64,000 nucleotides of DNA from JAVDCA01 sp035293985 (GCA_035293985.1 DATGLS010000015.1:124001-188000), one strand, 5' to 3'; positions 50,360-59,040 are shown, counted from the stretch's first letter. Program-made: numbers and translations. Notes: a model not told the origin generated them from the letters alone.

Positions 50360-51142
50360 TCACTCCTTCTCCCAACCCTCGGGCATGATCGCACCGACGA
50401 AGGTCGCGCCCTCGCGGCGCGTGTCACTCAGGATTGCGTTGGTGAGCTTCGCGCCGTCGAAATGCGCGCCGCGCAGGTCGGCACCGTGCAGGTTCGCGGC
50501 CGTGAGGTCGACGCCGGCGAGATTGGCGCCGCGCAGGTCGGCGCCGGTGAGGTCCGCCTCGATCATGTCGGCGGTCGCGAAATCGACGCCGCGCAGGTCC
50601 ATGTCGCGCAGGTTCTGCTTGTTGAGCTTGACGGCGCGCAGCATGGCGCCGGCGAGCTTGGCGCCCGCGAGCCGCGCGTCTGTGAGGTCGGCGCCGGTGA
50701 GGTTCGCGCCGGTGAGGTCGGCCTCGTTGAGGCGTGCGCGGCCGAGCAGCGCGTCCTGCAGATTGGCGTTCGCGAGCTTGGCGCCGGCGAGATCGGCCTC
50801 GAAGAGCAGCGCATGACTCAAGTCGGCGCGAGAAAGATCCGCCCACTTGGCGTCGACCAGGTTGAGGTTGGCGCCCGCGAGCGTGGCCGCGGCGAGATTC
50901 GCATGGGCGAGCCCGGCGCGAAAGAAATCCGCGCCCGTCAGGTTCGCGCCAGCGAGCTTCGCCCACTCGAGCCGGGCGCGCTTGAAGACGCGTCCGTGGA
51001 GATCGAGGCCCACGAGGTCGCACCCGCCGCAGGTCTTGGCTGTGCCGGCGAGGAAGGCCGCGCGATCGTCTGCTGCGGCCGGCGCGGCGGCGGCGCAGAT
51101 CAGGACCCCGGCGCCCACCATCCGCATGACCCGGTTGTGCAT
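50360..51142 (-). CDS. Exported pentapeptide-repeat protein
   Basis: 260-residue protein whose residues 40-240 are almost entirely pentapeptide repeats A(D/N)LxG (for example LTGADL, LAGANL, LRGANL), forming a right-handed quadrilateral beta-helix. A signal peptide (MVGAGVLICAAAAPAAA) and a CGGCDL motif right before the repeats suggest an exported protein; the cysteines may form a disulfide or bind a cofactor. ATG 51142 has GGAG nine bases upstream; an ATG five codons earlier is possible. It is downstream of the TonB receptor gene on the same strand. Role unknown. Confidence 0.85.
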   Translation of the reverse strand: MHNRVMRMVGAGVLICAAAAPAAADDRAAFLAGTAKTCGGCDLVGLDLHGRVFKRARLEWAKLAGANLTGADFFRAGLAHANLAAATLAGANLNLVDAKWADLSRADLSHALLFEADLAGAKLANANLQDALLGRARLNEADLTGANLTGADLTDARLAGAKLAGAMLRAVKLNKQNLRDMDLRGVDFATADMIEADLTGADLRGANLAGVDLTAANLHGADLRGAHFDGAKLTNAILSDTRREGATFVGAIMPEGWEKE

Positions 51143-51178
51143 GGCGAATGCTCCCATGCGGAGGGGGGACTCGCAAGC

Positions 51179-51265
51179 ATGCGAGTGGCGAATGGCGATT
51201 GGCGAATGGACTGGCGCGGAGGTCCAGTTCTCCTCGCTATTGGTCTACTCGCTATTCGCCAATCA
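51179..51265. repeat. Dispersed GCGAATAG repeat element, copy 3
   Basis: Begins GCGAGTGGCGAATGGCG and ends CTACTCGCTATTCGCCAATC, inverted relative to the start. It abuts the stop codon of the TonB receptor gene (51263-51265), as copy 2 abuts DUF447. Confidence 0.72.
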
Positions 51266-53761
51266 GAACTTCACGCGCACGCCCGCATAAGCCGCAAGCG
51301 GCATTCCGGGAACGAACGTGCGCGGATTGTTGAGGACGAAGAAATTGGGATTGCCGAACGTGTTGCTGTTGAAGCCGGCGGTGCTGAAGAAAGTGCCCAC
51401 CGAATAGTAGTGCTGATTGAACAGGTTGTTGATCAGACCGAACAGCTCCACGTTCTTGTCGACCTGATACGAGCCGTGCAGGTTCACGACCCAGTAGGGT
51501 GGCACCTTGGGATTCTGGTCGGCGTCGTCGTGGAGCAGGTACTGGCTGCCGACGACATTGAGGTCAGCGCCGACCTTCCACTGGTCGGTGACGGCATATT
51601 CGGCGCCGGCCTTGAATCGGTGCGCCGGAATGCCTGGGATGACGTCGCCGGGGTGCACGAAGATGTTGCCGTTGACGTCGGCTGCCGGATTGTTGGGCGA
51701 GGACAGGATCAACGAGCTGCGATAGGTCGCGTCGACATAGGTATAGTTGGCATACACGTTCCAGCGATCGTGCCGGTAGTCCACCTTCGCCTCGATGCCC
51801 TGACGCAGGGTTGTGCCGGCGTTCTGAAAATATCCGAACATCGGCACCGCGGCGCTCGCCACATTGAGGATGTCGTCGCTGTTCTGGGTGCGAAAGACGC
51901 CGAGAGCCCAGGTGAGCCGATCCTTGTCGCCGCCGTAGGTGCCGCGCAGGCCCGCCTCGGCAGTGTGCGATACCACCTGCTTGAGAGCGGGGTCGGAAAT
52001 CAGGAAGTTGTCGATCATGCAGGGATGGACCGGATCGGAGCAGCCGAGCTCGAGCGGGGTGGGGGCGCGGTTGGCTTCCGAGTAGCCGGCATAGCCGGTG
52101 AGGTTCGGGGTGAGCTTGTAGGTCGCGCCGATCACCGGGTTGAAGCGTTGGAACTGGTTGGAGCTGTTGAGCAGGGGATTGGTCCCGGTCTGATCCTGCA
52201 GGTTGACCTGGGCGAAATTGAACCGCCCGCCGGCGGTGACCGAGAGCCGCCGGGTGACGTCGAACGTGTCGGTGGCGTAGAGACCCAGATAGGTGTTGGT
52301 CGCAAGCAGGTCGACCGGGGTGAGGTCGGCGGCCGGCTGATTGACGAAGATGCCGGTGCCGGTGATGAACAGGTTCTGGCCGATCGTGCCGAGCTCGCTG
52401 TTGCCGGTGAAACTGGTGTGGCCGTGATCGAGGCTTGTTCCGACCACGAAATGATTCTCGTGGCCGAAGAGCTTGTCCCTGCTCGCGATCTGGGCGGAGC
52501 CGCCGAAGCTGTTGGTGGCCGTCTGGTTGCGGTCGATCTCGCCCAGGAAGGCGGATGGTGGCAAGGTGTTGGGCGTCGCCATGCTCTGGTTGATCGGCGT
52601 ATTGCCGTCGCCGATGCAAAGCTGGCCGGGAAGTGCGCCGCCTGGGTCGCAAGGCTGGCCGTTGGTGCCGTTGCCGTCGAAATGCGATTGCCGCAAGCCA
52701 CGGTAATAGGCGTTGCCCTGGATCGACAGCGTATCGGTCGGCTCGTAGCTCAGGCTCGAGGTCAGGAACGCGAGCCGCAGATGGGTGGTCTGCGGCCAGG
52801 TGTAGACGCTCGACCAGCGGTGGTTGAGCATCTCGATCGGCGTCGCGACGGTTGCGCCGAGATCGTTGTCGGCGCCGGTGAAGTTCACGTGGAATTCGCT
52901 CACGCTGTTGCGCGCGCCGAGGTCGACGTACATGCGGCGAACGTCGGAGCTCGACGAGAAGTCGCGCCAGCCGTCGTCATGGATGACATCGAACGTCGCG
53001 TAGGCCGCGAGGTTGTCCTGCTGCATGCCGGCCTGCCCGCTGCCCTGCCGGCGCCCGAACGAGCCGATGAGCCCCTCGGCGTCGGTGCCGTGATACGTGA
53101 AGCCGTTTTTCATGTCGAAGCTCAGCGCGCCGCCGATGGCGTTGAGGCCGAAGATCGGGCTGCTCGGCACCAGCGCGAGCCTGTTGATCGCCATCTGCGG
53201 GATGAGGTCCCAGTTGACCACGTCGCCGTAGGACTCGTTGATGCGCACGCCGTTCTGGTAGACGGCGAGGCCCTGCGGCGTGCCGGGCACCGGCGACGCC
53301 GTAAAGCCGCGATAGTCGAAGTTGCGCTGGAAGGCATTGCCGGACTGATCGGAGAGCGCGGCGCCGGGCACGCCCCGGGCCAGCGAATCGAGCAGGTTGG
53401 TCGATTTCTGCAGCTCGAAGTCGGATGGCGTCAGAACCTGCGTGTTCGACGGCACCTTGTCGCGATCGATCGCCGCCGGATCCGGTCGAGCCGGCGCAGG
53501 TGCAGGTGCGGGTGCCGGCTGCCGCGGCAGAGCCGCCGTGGTCGTCGCCGGCCGCCGCCGGGGTGCGGGGGCGCTCGTCGTCGCGTCGCGGCGCGGCCGT
53601 GTGGTGCGCGCCGGAATGGGTGTGCTCGAGATCACCTCGATGGTCGGCAACGTGACGGATTGCTGTGCCAGCGCCGGTCGCGCCGCGATTGCGGCGACCG
53701 TCAGCATTGCTGCGACGACAGATTGTCGAGCAATGGTTCGGAACGCCCCCTGGCCACTCAT
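51263..53761 (-). CDS. TonB-dependent outer-membrane receptor
   Basis: 832-residue outer-membrane transporter. Signal peptide, then a Pro/Ala/Arg/Thr-rich linker (about residues 35-95), a plug domain (TPSDFELQKSTNLLDSLARGVPG, NFDYRGFTASPVPGTPQGLAVYQNGVRINES, GLNAIGGALSFDMKNG) and a 22-strand barrel ending in the C-terminal aromatic Phe (AYAGVRVKF). It is the type that takes up metal-chelates or vitamins. Position next to a lanthanide quinoprotein module and a two-component system makes lanthanide-chelator uptake an attractive but unproven idea. The longer start at 53773 is the alternative. A direct repeat of TTGCCAAA lies upstream. Confidence 0.9.
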   Translation of the reverse strand: MSGQGAFRTIARQSVVAAMLTVAAIAARPALAQQSVTLPTIEVISSTPIPARTTRPRRDATTSAPAPRRRPATTTAALPRQPAPAPAPAPARPDPAAIDRDKVPSNTQVLTPSDFELQKSTNLLDSLARGVPGAALSDQSGNAFQRNFDYRGFTASPVPGTPQGLAVYQNGVRINESYGDVVNWDLIPQMAINRLALVPSSPIFGLNAIGGALSFDMKNGFTYHGTDAEGLIGSFGRRQGSGQAGMQQDNLAAYATFDVIHDDGWRDFSSSSDVRRMYVDLGARNSVSEFHVNFTGADNDLGATVATPIEMLNHRWSSVYTWPQTTHLRLAFLTSSLSYEPTDTLSIQGNAYYRGLRQSHFDGNGTNGQPCDPGGALPGQLCIGDGNTPINQSMATPNTLPPSAFLGEIDRNQTATNSFGGSAQIASRDKLFGHENHFVVGTSLDHGHTSFTGNSELGTIGQNLFITGTGIFVNQPAADLTPVDLLATNTYLGLYATDTFDVTRRLSVTAGGRFNFAQVNLQDQTGTNPLLNSSNQFQRFNPVIGATYKLTPNLTGYAGYSEANRAPTPLELGCSDPVHPCMIDNFLISDPALKQVVSHTAEAGLRGTYGGDKDRLTWALGVFRTQNSDDILNVASAAVPMFGYFQNAGTTLRQGIEAKVDYRHDRWNVYANYTYVDATYRSSLILSSPNNPAADVNGNIFVHPGDVIPGIPAHRFKAGAEYAVTDQWKVGADLNVVGSQYLLHDDADQNPKVPPYWVVNLHGSYQVDKNVELFGLINNLFNQHYYSVGTFFSTAGFNSNTFGNPNFFVLNNPRTFVPGMPLAAYAGVRVKF

Positions 53762-53824
53762 CACGCCGCCCAATAATCCGACCCGCTCGGATTATTCGAC
53801 GAAACGCGTCCGTTGTCCCGGCAA

Positions 53825-53857
53825 GCTTTGGCAAATCCGATCGGGAAGTTTTGGCAA
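53825..53857 (-). promoter_or_regulatory. Direct repeat upstream of the TonB receptor gene
   Basis: Two copies of TTGCCAAAA(C/G)CT-like sequence (plus strand AG(C/T)TTTGGCAA) begin 23 bases apart, about two helical turns, 60-95 bases before the receptor start. The spacing suits a dimeric regulator. No -10 or -35 is assigned. Confidence 0.4.
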
Positions 53858-53914
53858 TGGGCGTTGGCCCAACCGGAAGGCCCGTCACTTTCGATGCGCC
53901 CGTAGCGCGCCGAC

Positions 53915-53978
53915 GCAATCTCGATCCGCATTTGCATGAGTGCGCGAGTCGAGATTGCTTCGCAAGGCTCGCAATGAC
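53915..53978. repeat. GTCATTGCG palindromic repeat element, copy 2
   Basis: GCAATCTCGA at 53915-53924 pairs perfectly with TCGAGATTGC at 53949-53958, followed by TCGCAATGAC and GGCT, as in copy 1 at 34756. It lies between the RR gene and the TonB receptor gene, both on the minus strand, and could end the response-regulator transcript. Confidence 0.65.
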
Positions 53979-53996
53979 GGCTGAAAGGACGGCGCC

Positions 53997-54632
53997 TCAG
54001 GGCGAGCTAGGTGCGGACTGCACCGCGATGCGGATGAGATCGGGCAGGTTCCTGGCTCCGAGCTTGCGCTTGAGCTCTGAGCACACATTGGCGACGGTCT
54101 TGTAGCTGAGGTTCAGCTCTTCGGCGATGTCGCCGTACGGCTTGCCGCGCGCCAGGAGGGCGAGCGTCTGCAGCTGCCGCGGCGTGAGGTCATCGAGCGG
54201 ATTGCGCCGTAGCCCGGTGCGCGCAAGCGCCACGTCCATCGCGATCTCGCTGCTCAGGTAGGGTGTTCCCGCCATGACCTGCTCGAATGCGCGCACCAGC
54301 TCGCCCGACGACGTGTCCTTGTTGACATAGCCGAGCGCGCCGGCCTCGAGCGCGCGCGCAACGATCGCCGCGTCGCTGTGCATGCTGAACACGAGGATGC
54401 GCGTGCGCGGGTCGTGGGCATGGATGCGCTGGATCAGCGACAGACCGTCGAGCTCGCGGTGATGCAGCTCGAGGTCGACGATGACGGCGTCGGGGCGATG
54501 CCGGCGATACAGCCGGTAGCCGTCGACGAGGTCGCGCGCCTCCATCACGCGCTCCACTCCCGCGTCCTGCAGGATGCGCCGGCAGCCCTGCAGGACGATC
54601 GGATGATCGTCGACGATCAGGACGCTCGCCAT
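53997..54632 (-). CDS. NarL/FixJ-type response regulator
   Basis: 211-residue response regulator. Receiver domain with acidic pocket DD (residues 8-9), phospho-acceptor Asp53 in AVIVDLE and Lys in GYVNKD. C-terminal LuxR-type helix-turn-helix LTPRQLQTLALLARGKPYGDIAEELNLSYKTVANVCSELKRKLG. The conserved start MASVLIVDDHP at 54632 lies 5 bases after the histidine kinase stop, so both are co-transcribed. Regulators of this class control quinoprotein alcohol dehydrogenases in other bacteria (ExaE-like); here the targets may be the neighbouring quinoprotein or TonB genes. The target is inferred. Confidence 0.9.
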   Translation of the reverse strand: MASVLIVDDHPIVLQGCRRILQDAGVERVMEARDLVDGYRLYRRHRPDAVIVDLELHHRELDGLSLIQRIHAHDPRTRILVFSMHSDAAIVARALEAGALGYVNKDTSSGELVRAFEQVMAGTPYLSSEIAMDVALARTGLRRNPLDDLTPRQLQTLALLARGKPYGDIAEELNLSYKTVANVCSELKRKLGARNLPDLIRIAVQSAPSSP

Positions 54633-54637
54633 CGCGT

Positions 54638-56197
54638 TCAGCCCGCCTCGCTGCCGTTGACGTCGCCGCGGTCGGGCAGCGGAATGACCACCCGCACGCA
54701 GGTGCCGCCGCCGGCCGCGCGACCAAGCGAGCACGCGCCGCCGAGTGCATGCACGCGTTCCTGCATGCCGCGCAAGCCGAAGCCCGCCGGCGCGGGCACC
54801 ACGATGCCGCATCCATCGTCTTCGATCGCGAGCTCGAGCTGCGCTTTCGCGCCGCGCGCACCGGTGAGGGCAGGGTCGGGAACGGTTTCGGCCAGCGTGA
54901 CGCCGATGCGGCGCGCCTGCGCATGCTTGATGGCGTTGGTCAGGCCCTCCTGGGCGCAGCGATAGACCGTAAGGTCGATCTCCTCGCCATAGCTCGATGC
55001 GATGCCGGCGGCCGCAAACGGAAAGGCGATCTGCGGAAGCTCGCGCGCGCGGTGGTGGATCATCTCCGCCAGGAGGTCGGCGAGCGGGACGTGGCCGAGC
55101 GCCATCGGCCGCAGCCGTGTCAGCAGGCTGCGGTTGATCGACTGCAGATGCTCGACGATGGCAAGGATATCGCCGGCGCGCTCCTGCACCGCCGCGCGCG
55201 GGGCGTCCGGCAGCGCGGCCGCGACGCTCGCGATCGAGCCCGCGTTGGCCTTGAGGCCGAACAGGCTCGGTCCGACCTCGTCGTGCAGCTCTCGGGCGGT
55301 GTTGCGGCGCTCGTCGTCCTGCGTGGTGATCAGCCGCCGATAAAGCGTGGCGTTCTCGGCGCGCGCGCTCTCGAGCGCACCCGCAAGCGCGTTGAACCGG
55401 TCGGCGATTGCGGCGAGCTCGCGCGCGCGGGGGCGCGCCAGCCGCACGCCGAAGCTGCGCCGCTCGAGATCGAGAAGGCCGGCGCCGAGCGCGCGTAACG
55501 GGCCGAGCACGCGCCCGAACAGGACATAGAGGATGGCGTTCATCGCGAGATTGACCAGCGCGGCGACCGTCGCCAACGCGGTCAGGTTCTCCCAGACTTC
55601 GGCGATCTCGTCGCCGGGCTCGCCGGCGATCAGCACTGAGCCGAGCGCCCGGCCTTGCACGACGACGGGCAATTCACGGTGCTCGATCGGCGGAGAGACG
55701 AGCGCCGCAAACCACGCGGGCGCCGGAGCGCGGGCGTGGAAATCGACTTCCTCGGCGACCTGCATCGGCCGGGTCGCCACCACGTGCCCGGCCGTATCGC
55801 GCACCGCGATCCGCACGTGGCGGGCAAAGCGCTGCTGCAGCGGCAGGGCTTCCAGGAACCGCTCCGGCGGGGTGTCGGCCGGCATGAGTTTGATCGTTTC
55901 GCGCACCAGCACCTCGGCAAGATTCATCGACGCGTCGATCTCGATCTGCGTCGATGTCCTCGCCTTCATGATGACCACGCCGCCCGCGACCAGCGCCGCC
56001 ACGAGGTCGATCAGGATCACGGTGAGCAGGAGCTGCGCGCGGACCGATTGCCGGTACCAGCACGCATCGAGCAAGCCGGCAACACGCGAGCGCAAAGCGC
56101 CGTACGTTGCCGCATCAGCCGGTTCGGCCCTCGCGGCGACGGCGTACGCCACGCGGTCGTTCGTCGTTGTCGGATTCCGTGTCGCCACCGACATCAC
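54638..56197 (-). CDS. NarX-type sensor histidine kinase
   Basis: 519-residue inner-membrane sensor. TM1 is at about residues 56-76, a periplasmic sensor region at 77-205, TM2 at 206-228, and a HAMP linker at 229-282. The HisKA_3 dimerisation box ARELHDEVGPSLFGL holds the phosphorylated His305. The ATPase has EGLTNAIKHAQ (N box), EDDGCGI (G1) and GFGLRGMQERV (G2). A long cytosolic N-terminus of about 50 residues precedes TM1. It is paired with the NarL-type regulator downstream. The sensed signal is unknown; a periplasmic sensor near quinoprotein genes could respond to lanthanide or alcohol. Confidence 0.9.
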   Translation of the reverse strand: MMSVATRNPTTTNDRVAYAVAARAEPADAATYGALRSRVAGLLDACWYRQSVRAQLLLTVILIDLVAALVAGGVVIMKARTSTQIEIDASMNLAEVLVRETIKLMPADTPPERFLEALPLQQRFARHVRIAVRDTAGHVVATRPMQVAEEVDFHARAPAPAWFAALVSPPIEHRELPVVVQGRALGSVLIAGEPGDEIAEVWENLTALATVAALVNLAMNAILYVLFGRVLGPLRALGAGLLDLERRSFGVRLARPRARELAAIADRFNALAGALESARAENATLYRRLITTQDDERRNTARELHDEVGPSLFGLKANAGSIASVAAALPDAPRAAVQERAGDILAIVEHLQSINRSLLTRLRPMALGHVPLADLLAEMIHHRARELPQIAFPFAAAGIASSYGEEIDLTVYRCAQEGLTNAIKHAQARRIGVTLAETVPDPALTGARGAKAQLELAIEDDGCGIVVPAPAGFGLRGMQERVHALGGACSLGRAAGGGTCVRVVIPLPDRGDVNGSEAG

Positions 56198-56653
56198 GGG
56201 TTCCCCGCCGCGGCGCCTTCATGGGCGTCGACCAGCACGAACCTTAATCGATTGCGGGCAAGCCTTCGAGTCGGCGATGCGGCCGGAGCCGAGGAGTGTC
56301 AGCGCAACACGCCGCGCGCACAACGTGCTGCATTCACGGCGCCCGGCACCGACCACGATGCAGGTGGTCGCCCCCGCCCGCACAGGACCCGCACAGGGGG
56401 CCGGGCGTCGGAGGATCAGAAATTAGATAAGATAATCAGATCTCGGAATTTGGGGAGTTTGGGGCGGCCCCGATCTCCGGGAACAGGGGGCTCATAGTGG
56501 AGATCGGGGCCGGCTCGAGCGGGTTGAACGTATCCCGGCTTGCGACCAGCGAGCGTCAGGAAGATACCGGATGTCGATTAATCCGGCCGTATCGTTAATG
56601 GCGCGCACAACGCTGGCCCTTGTTCGAAGTTCAACGCAATTATCTTGATGTTT
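56198..56653. other. Intergenic region between histidine kinase and tRNA-Lys
   Basis: 456 bases with no supported gene. It holds a strong hairpin (56465-56512) and an A/T-rich stretch near 56420-56460. The part next to the kinase presumably carries its promoter. Confidence 0.45.
56465..56512. other. Long-stem hairpin of unknown role
   Basis: A perfect 14-bp stem (CGGCCCCGATCTCC / GGAGATCGGGGCCG) encloses a 20-base loop rich in G. It lies 140 bases downstream of the tRNA-Lys on the minus strand. No T tract follows on either strand, so a simple terminator is unlikely; a structured leader or an attachment-type site are alternatives. Confidence 0.5.
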
Positions 56654-56729
56654 TGGTGAGCGCGCTGGGACTCGAACCCAGGACCACCTGATTAAAAGTC
56701 AGGTGCTCTACCAGCTGAGCTACGCGCTC
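56654..56729 (-). tRNA. tRNA-Lys (anticodon TTT)
   Basis: 76-base tRNA including an encoded CCA. It folds with a 7-bp acceptor stem (GAGCGCG / CGCGCTC), a D arm containing AGCTCAGCTGGTAGAGCA, an anticodon arm CCTGACTTTTAATCAGG with anticodon TTT, and a T arm with GGTTCGAGTCC. Anticodon TTT assigns it to lysine. Confidence 0.95.
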
Positions 56730-56833
56730 GTTGGGCGTTGGCGATATCAGGCGCGCGTGACGGTTTCAAGAGGCGCGGCTCGGCGCAAGCCGGATTCTCG
56801 TGGGAAATTCGGCAGTTAGAAGCGATCGCGAGC

Positions 56834-57652
56834 TCAGGCGGGAGGCGGGCGCTTGCGCTCGTAGCCGGTCAGCGCCTTGACGAGGCCGCTCAACCGCGCC
56901 CGCGTGCGCCAATAGGCGTGGCGGGCGCGGCGGAAGCGCAGCGGCGACTTGGCGAAGCCGTCCGCGAGCTCCTCGCCGCCGAGCTGGGCGTGGAAATCGT
57001 ACCAGCCGTGCGCGAGCGAGCTGCGCTGCGGTCGGCCGAGACGCACGTGCAACCAGTCGTACGCGGCAGTCTCGAGACAGTCCCAGTCCGTGATGGTGTC
57101 GCTCACCGGGCCGGAGGCGCCGGTCGGGAAGCCCCGGTGAGTGTTCTGATTGACGACCTTGAACCGGCGATAGCCCTTGGCATAAAGCAGGGCCAGATAT
57201 TCGAGGCGATGCGCCTCGACCGAGACGTATTGCGGCGTCGCGGTGAGGTCCTTGAGGCAGAGCCACTCATAGCCCTCGACGTCGATCTTGACGTAGTAGG
57301 GCGTGCCGTATTCGGCAAAGAGCGTCGACATCGTCGTGATCGGCACGGCGACGGCGGAGAAGTTGCCGCCGCGCTGCCCGAGCTCAGGGATGAAGCTCGA
57401 CCATTTGTCCTCGGTGCGATTGATGTAGAACGTGGCGCTGCCAGGCGCCTCGCCGACGCCGACGCCCAGCAGGCGCAGCCTACCGGCCGCAATCGCGTCG
57501 GCGAAGCGACGACGGCCGGCTTCGGCGAGCTCCGGGCTCGCCTCGACGGCGACGACGTCGAAGCCGCGCGCGAGGTAGTGGGCGGTGTCGTCGCCGTTGT
57601 TGAAGCCGATGTCGAAGATCAGCCGCGTTGGCGCCCGCGGATCGTCCTGCAT
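56834..57652 (-). CDS. FkbM-family SAM-dependent methyltransferase
   Basis: 272-residue FkbM-type methyltransferase. SAM-binding DIGFNNGDDTAHYLARGFDVVAVEA lies at residues 14-38 and the core YVKIDVEGYEWL at 120-131 (Asp124). It is unrelated in detail to the FkbM protein at 7921 except for the shared fold. It stands alone between tRNA-Lys and the divergent M20 gene; likely substrates are cell-surface sugars, consistent with nearby glucan genes, but this is not shown. Confidence 0.82.
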   Translation of the reverse strand: MQDDPRAPTRLIFDIGFNNGDDTAHYLARGFDVVAVEASPELAEAGRRRFADAIAAGRLRLLGVGVGEAPGSATFYINRTEDKWSSFIPELGQRGGNFSAVAVPITTMSTLFAEYGTPYYVKIDVEGYEWLCLKDLTATPQYVSVEAHRLEYLALLYAKGYRRFKVVNQNTHRGFPTGASGPVSDTITDWDCLETAAYDWLHVRLGRPQRSSLAHGWYDFHAQLGGEELADGFAKSPLRFRRARHAYWRTRARLSGLVKALTGYERKRPPPA

Positions 57653-57797
57653 GGGGGGAACTTATCGCCTGGGCAGATGGGGTGTCCACGGCGCGCGTCG
57701 GCAGTGGAGCGGGCTGGAGGCGTTTCACCCCCTCGCGGGGTTCTGCTAGGTTCACGACCCGGAGCCGCCAAATGGATACGCAAAGGAGACCGTCCGA

Positions 57798-58970
57798 ATG
57801 CCGATCGTCAACCGCCTGTCCGACCTGCATGCCGAGATCACCCAATGGCGGCGCGACATCCATGCGCATCCGGAGCTGCGATACGAGGTGCACCGCACGG
57901 CCGCGACGGTCGCGGACAAGCTCAAGGCCTTCGGCTGCGACGAGGTCGTCACTGGGATCGGCCGCACCGGCGTTGTCGGTGTGATCCGCGGCAACCGCAA
58001 GGGTGGCGGCGCCCGCAAGGTGATCGGGCTGCGCGCGGACATGGATGCGCTGCCGATCGAGGAGGCGACCGACGTTCCGTACAAGTCGACCGTGCCGGGC
58101 AAGATGCACGCCTGCGGCCATGATGGCCACACCGCCATGCTGCTCGGCGCCGCCAAATATTTGGCCGAGACGCGCAACTTCGCCGGCACCGCGGTGATGA
58201 TCTTCCAGCCGGCCGAGGAGGGCGGTGCCGGTGCCAAGGCGATGCTCGATGACGGGCTGATGGACCGCTTCGGTATCGAGGAGGTCTACGGCATGCACAA
58301 TCACCCGGGCATGCCGATCGGCGCATTTGCGATCCGCCCCGGGCCCGCGATGGCCTCGGCCGATGTGATCGAGATCGACATCGAGGGCAAGGGCAGCCAT
58401 GCCGCGAAGCCGCATCTCGCGATCGACTCGGTGCTGGTCGGCGCGCAGATCATCAATGCGGTGCAGTCGATCGTGTCGCGCAACGTCAACCCGCTGCATG
58501 CGGCGGTCGTGTCGGTCTGCACGTTCCACGCCGGCAACGCCGACAACGTGCTGCCGCAGACCGCAAAGCTCACCGGCACCGTGCGCGCCATGCTGCCAGA
58601 GGTGCGCGAGCTGGTCGAGAAGCGCCTGCACGAAGTAGTGGAAGGCACCGGCCGGCTCTACGGCGCGACCGCCAAGCTCGCCTACCGCCACGGCTATCCG
58701 GTCCTCAAGAACCACGCGCGGCAAACGGACTTCGCGGCCGCGGTCGCGGGCGAGATCGTCGGCAGCGAGCGAGTCAACAAGGAGGCGCCGCACGTGATGG
58801 GCGCCGAGGATTTCTCCTACATGCTGGAAGCGCGGCCGGGCGCCTTCATCTTCATGGGCAATGGCGACACCGCCGGCCTGCACCACCCCGCCTACGACTT
58901 CAATGACGAGGCCATTCCGGTCGGCACCTCGTATTGGGCGCGCCTGGTCGAGACGGCGATGCCCGGGTGA
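57798..58970 (+). CDS. M20-family metal-dependent amidohydrolase
   Basis: 390-residue M20D peptidase/amidohydrolase (hippurate hydrolase/IAA-amino-acid hydrolase type). Metal-binding motifs are MHACGHDGHTAM (Cys106, His108, Asp109) and FQPAEEGGAGA (Glu140/Glu141), with a third His in GMHNHPGMP and the dimerisation domain with GKGSHAAKPH. It removes acyl groups from amino acids in the cytosol. Full length. It is convergent with the glucan synthase gene, with two strong hairpins in between. Confidence 0.92.
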   Translation: MPIVNRLSDLHAEITQWRRDIHAHPELRYEVHRTAATVADKLKAFGCDEVVTGIGRTGVVGVIRGNRKGGGARKVIGLRADMDALPIEEATDVPYKSTVPGKMHACGHDGHTAMLLGAAKYLAETRNFAGTAVMIFQPAEEGGAGAKAMLDDGLMDRFGIEEVYGMHNHPGMPIGAFAIRPGPAMASADVIEIDIEGKGSHAAKPHLAIDSVLVGAQIINAVQSIVSRNVNPLHAAVVSVCTFHAGNADNVLPQTAKLTGTVRAMLPEVRELVEKRLHEVVEGTGRLYGATAKLAYRHGYPVLKNHARQTDFAAAVAGEIVGSERVNKEAPHVMGAEDFSYMLEARPGAFIFMGNGDTAGLHHPAYDFNDEAIPVGTSYWARLVETAMPG

Positions 58971-58981
58971 GGAGCAACCGG

Positions 58982-59040
58982 GCAAAATCGCCCCCGGCGA
59001 CTCAAGATTGAGATTGGATATGTCGGTCGGGCGATTTTGC
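58982..59040. terminator. Hairpin downstream of the M20 gene
   Basis: GCAAAATCGCCC (58982-58993) pairs perfectly with GGGCGATTTTGC (59029-59040) across a 35-base loop, 11 bases after the M20 stop. It may end the M20 transcript together with the second hairpin. Confidence 0.5.

Noticed and set aside
50462..53776. 1104-codon open frame on the plus strand opposite the pentapeptide and TonB receptor genes
   Set aside because: Antisense shadow produced by GC-rich third positions; the product is Arg/Glu/Gly/Val-rich without motifs, while the minus strand encodes clear TonB and pentapeptide families.
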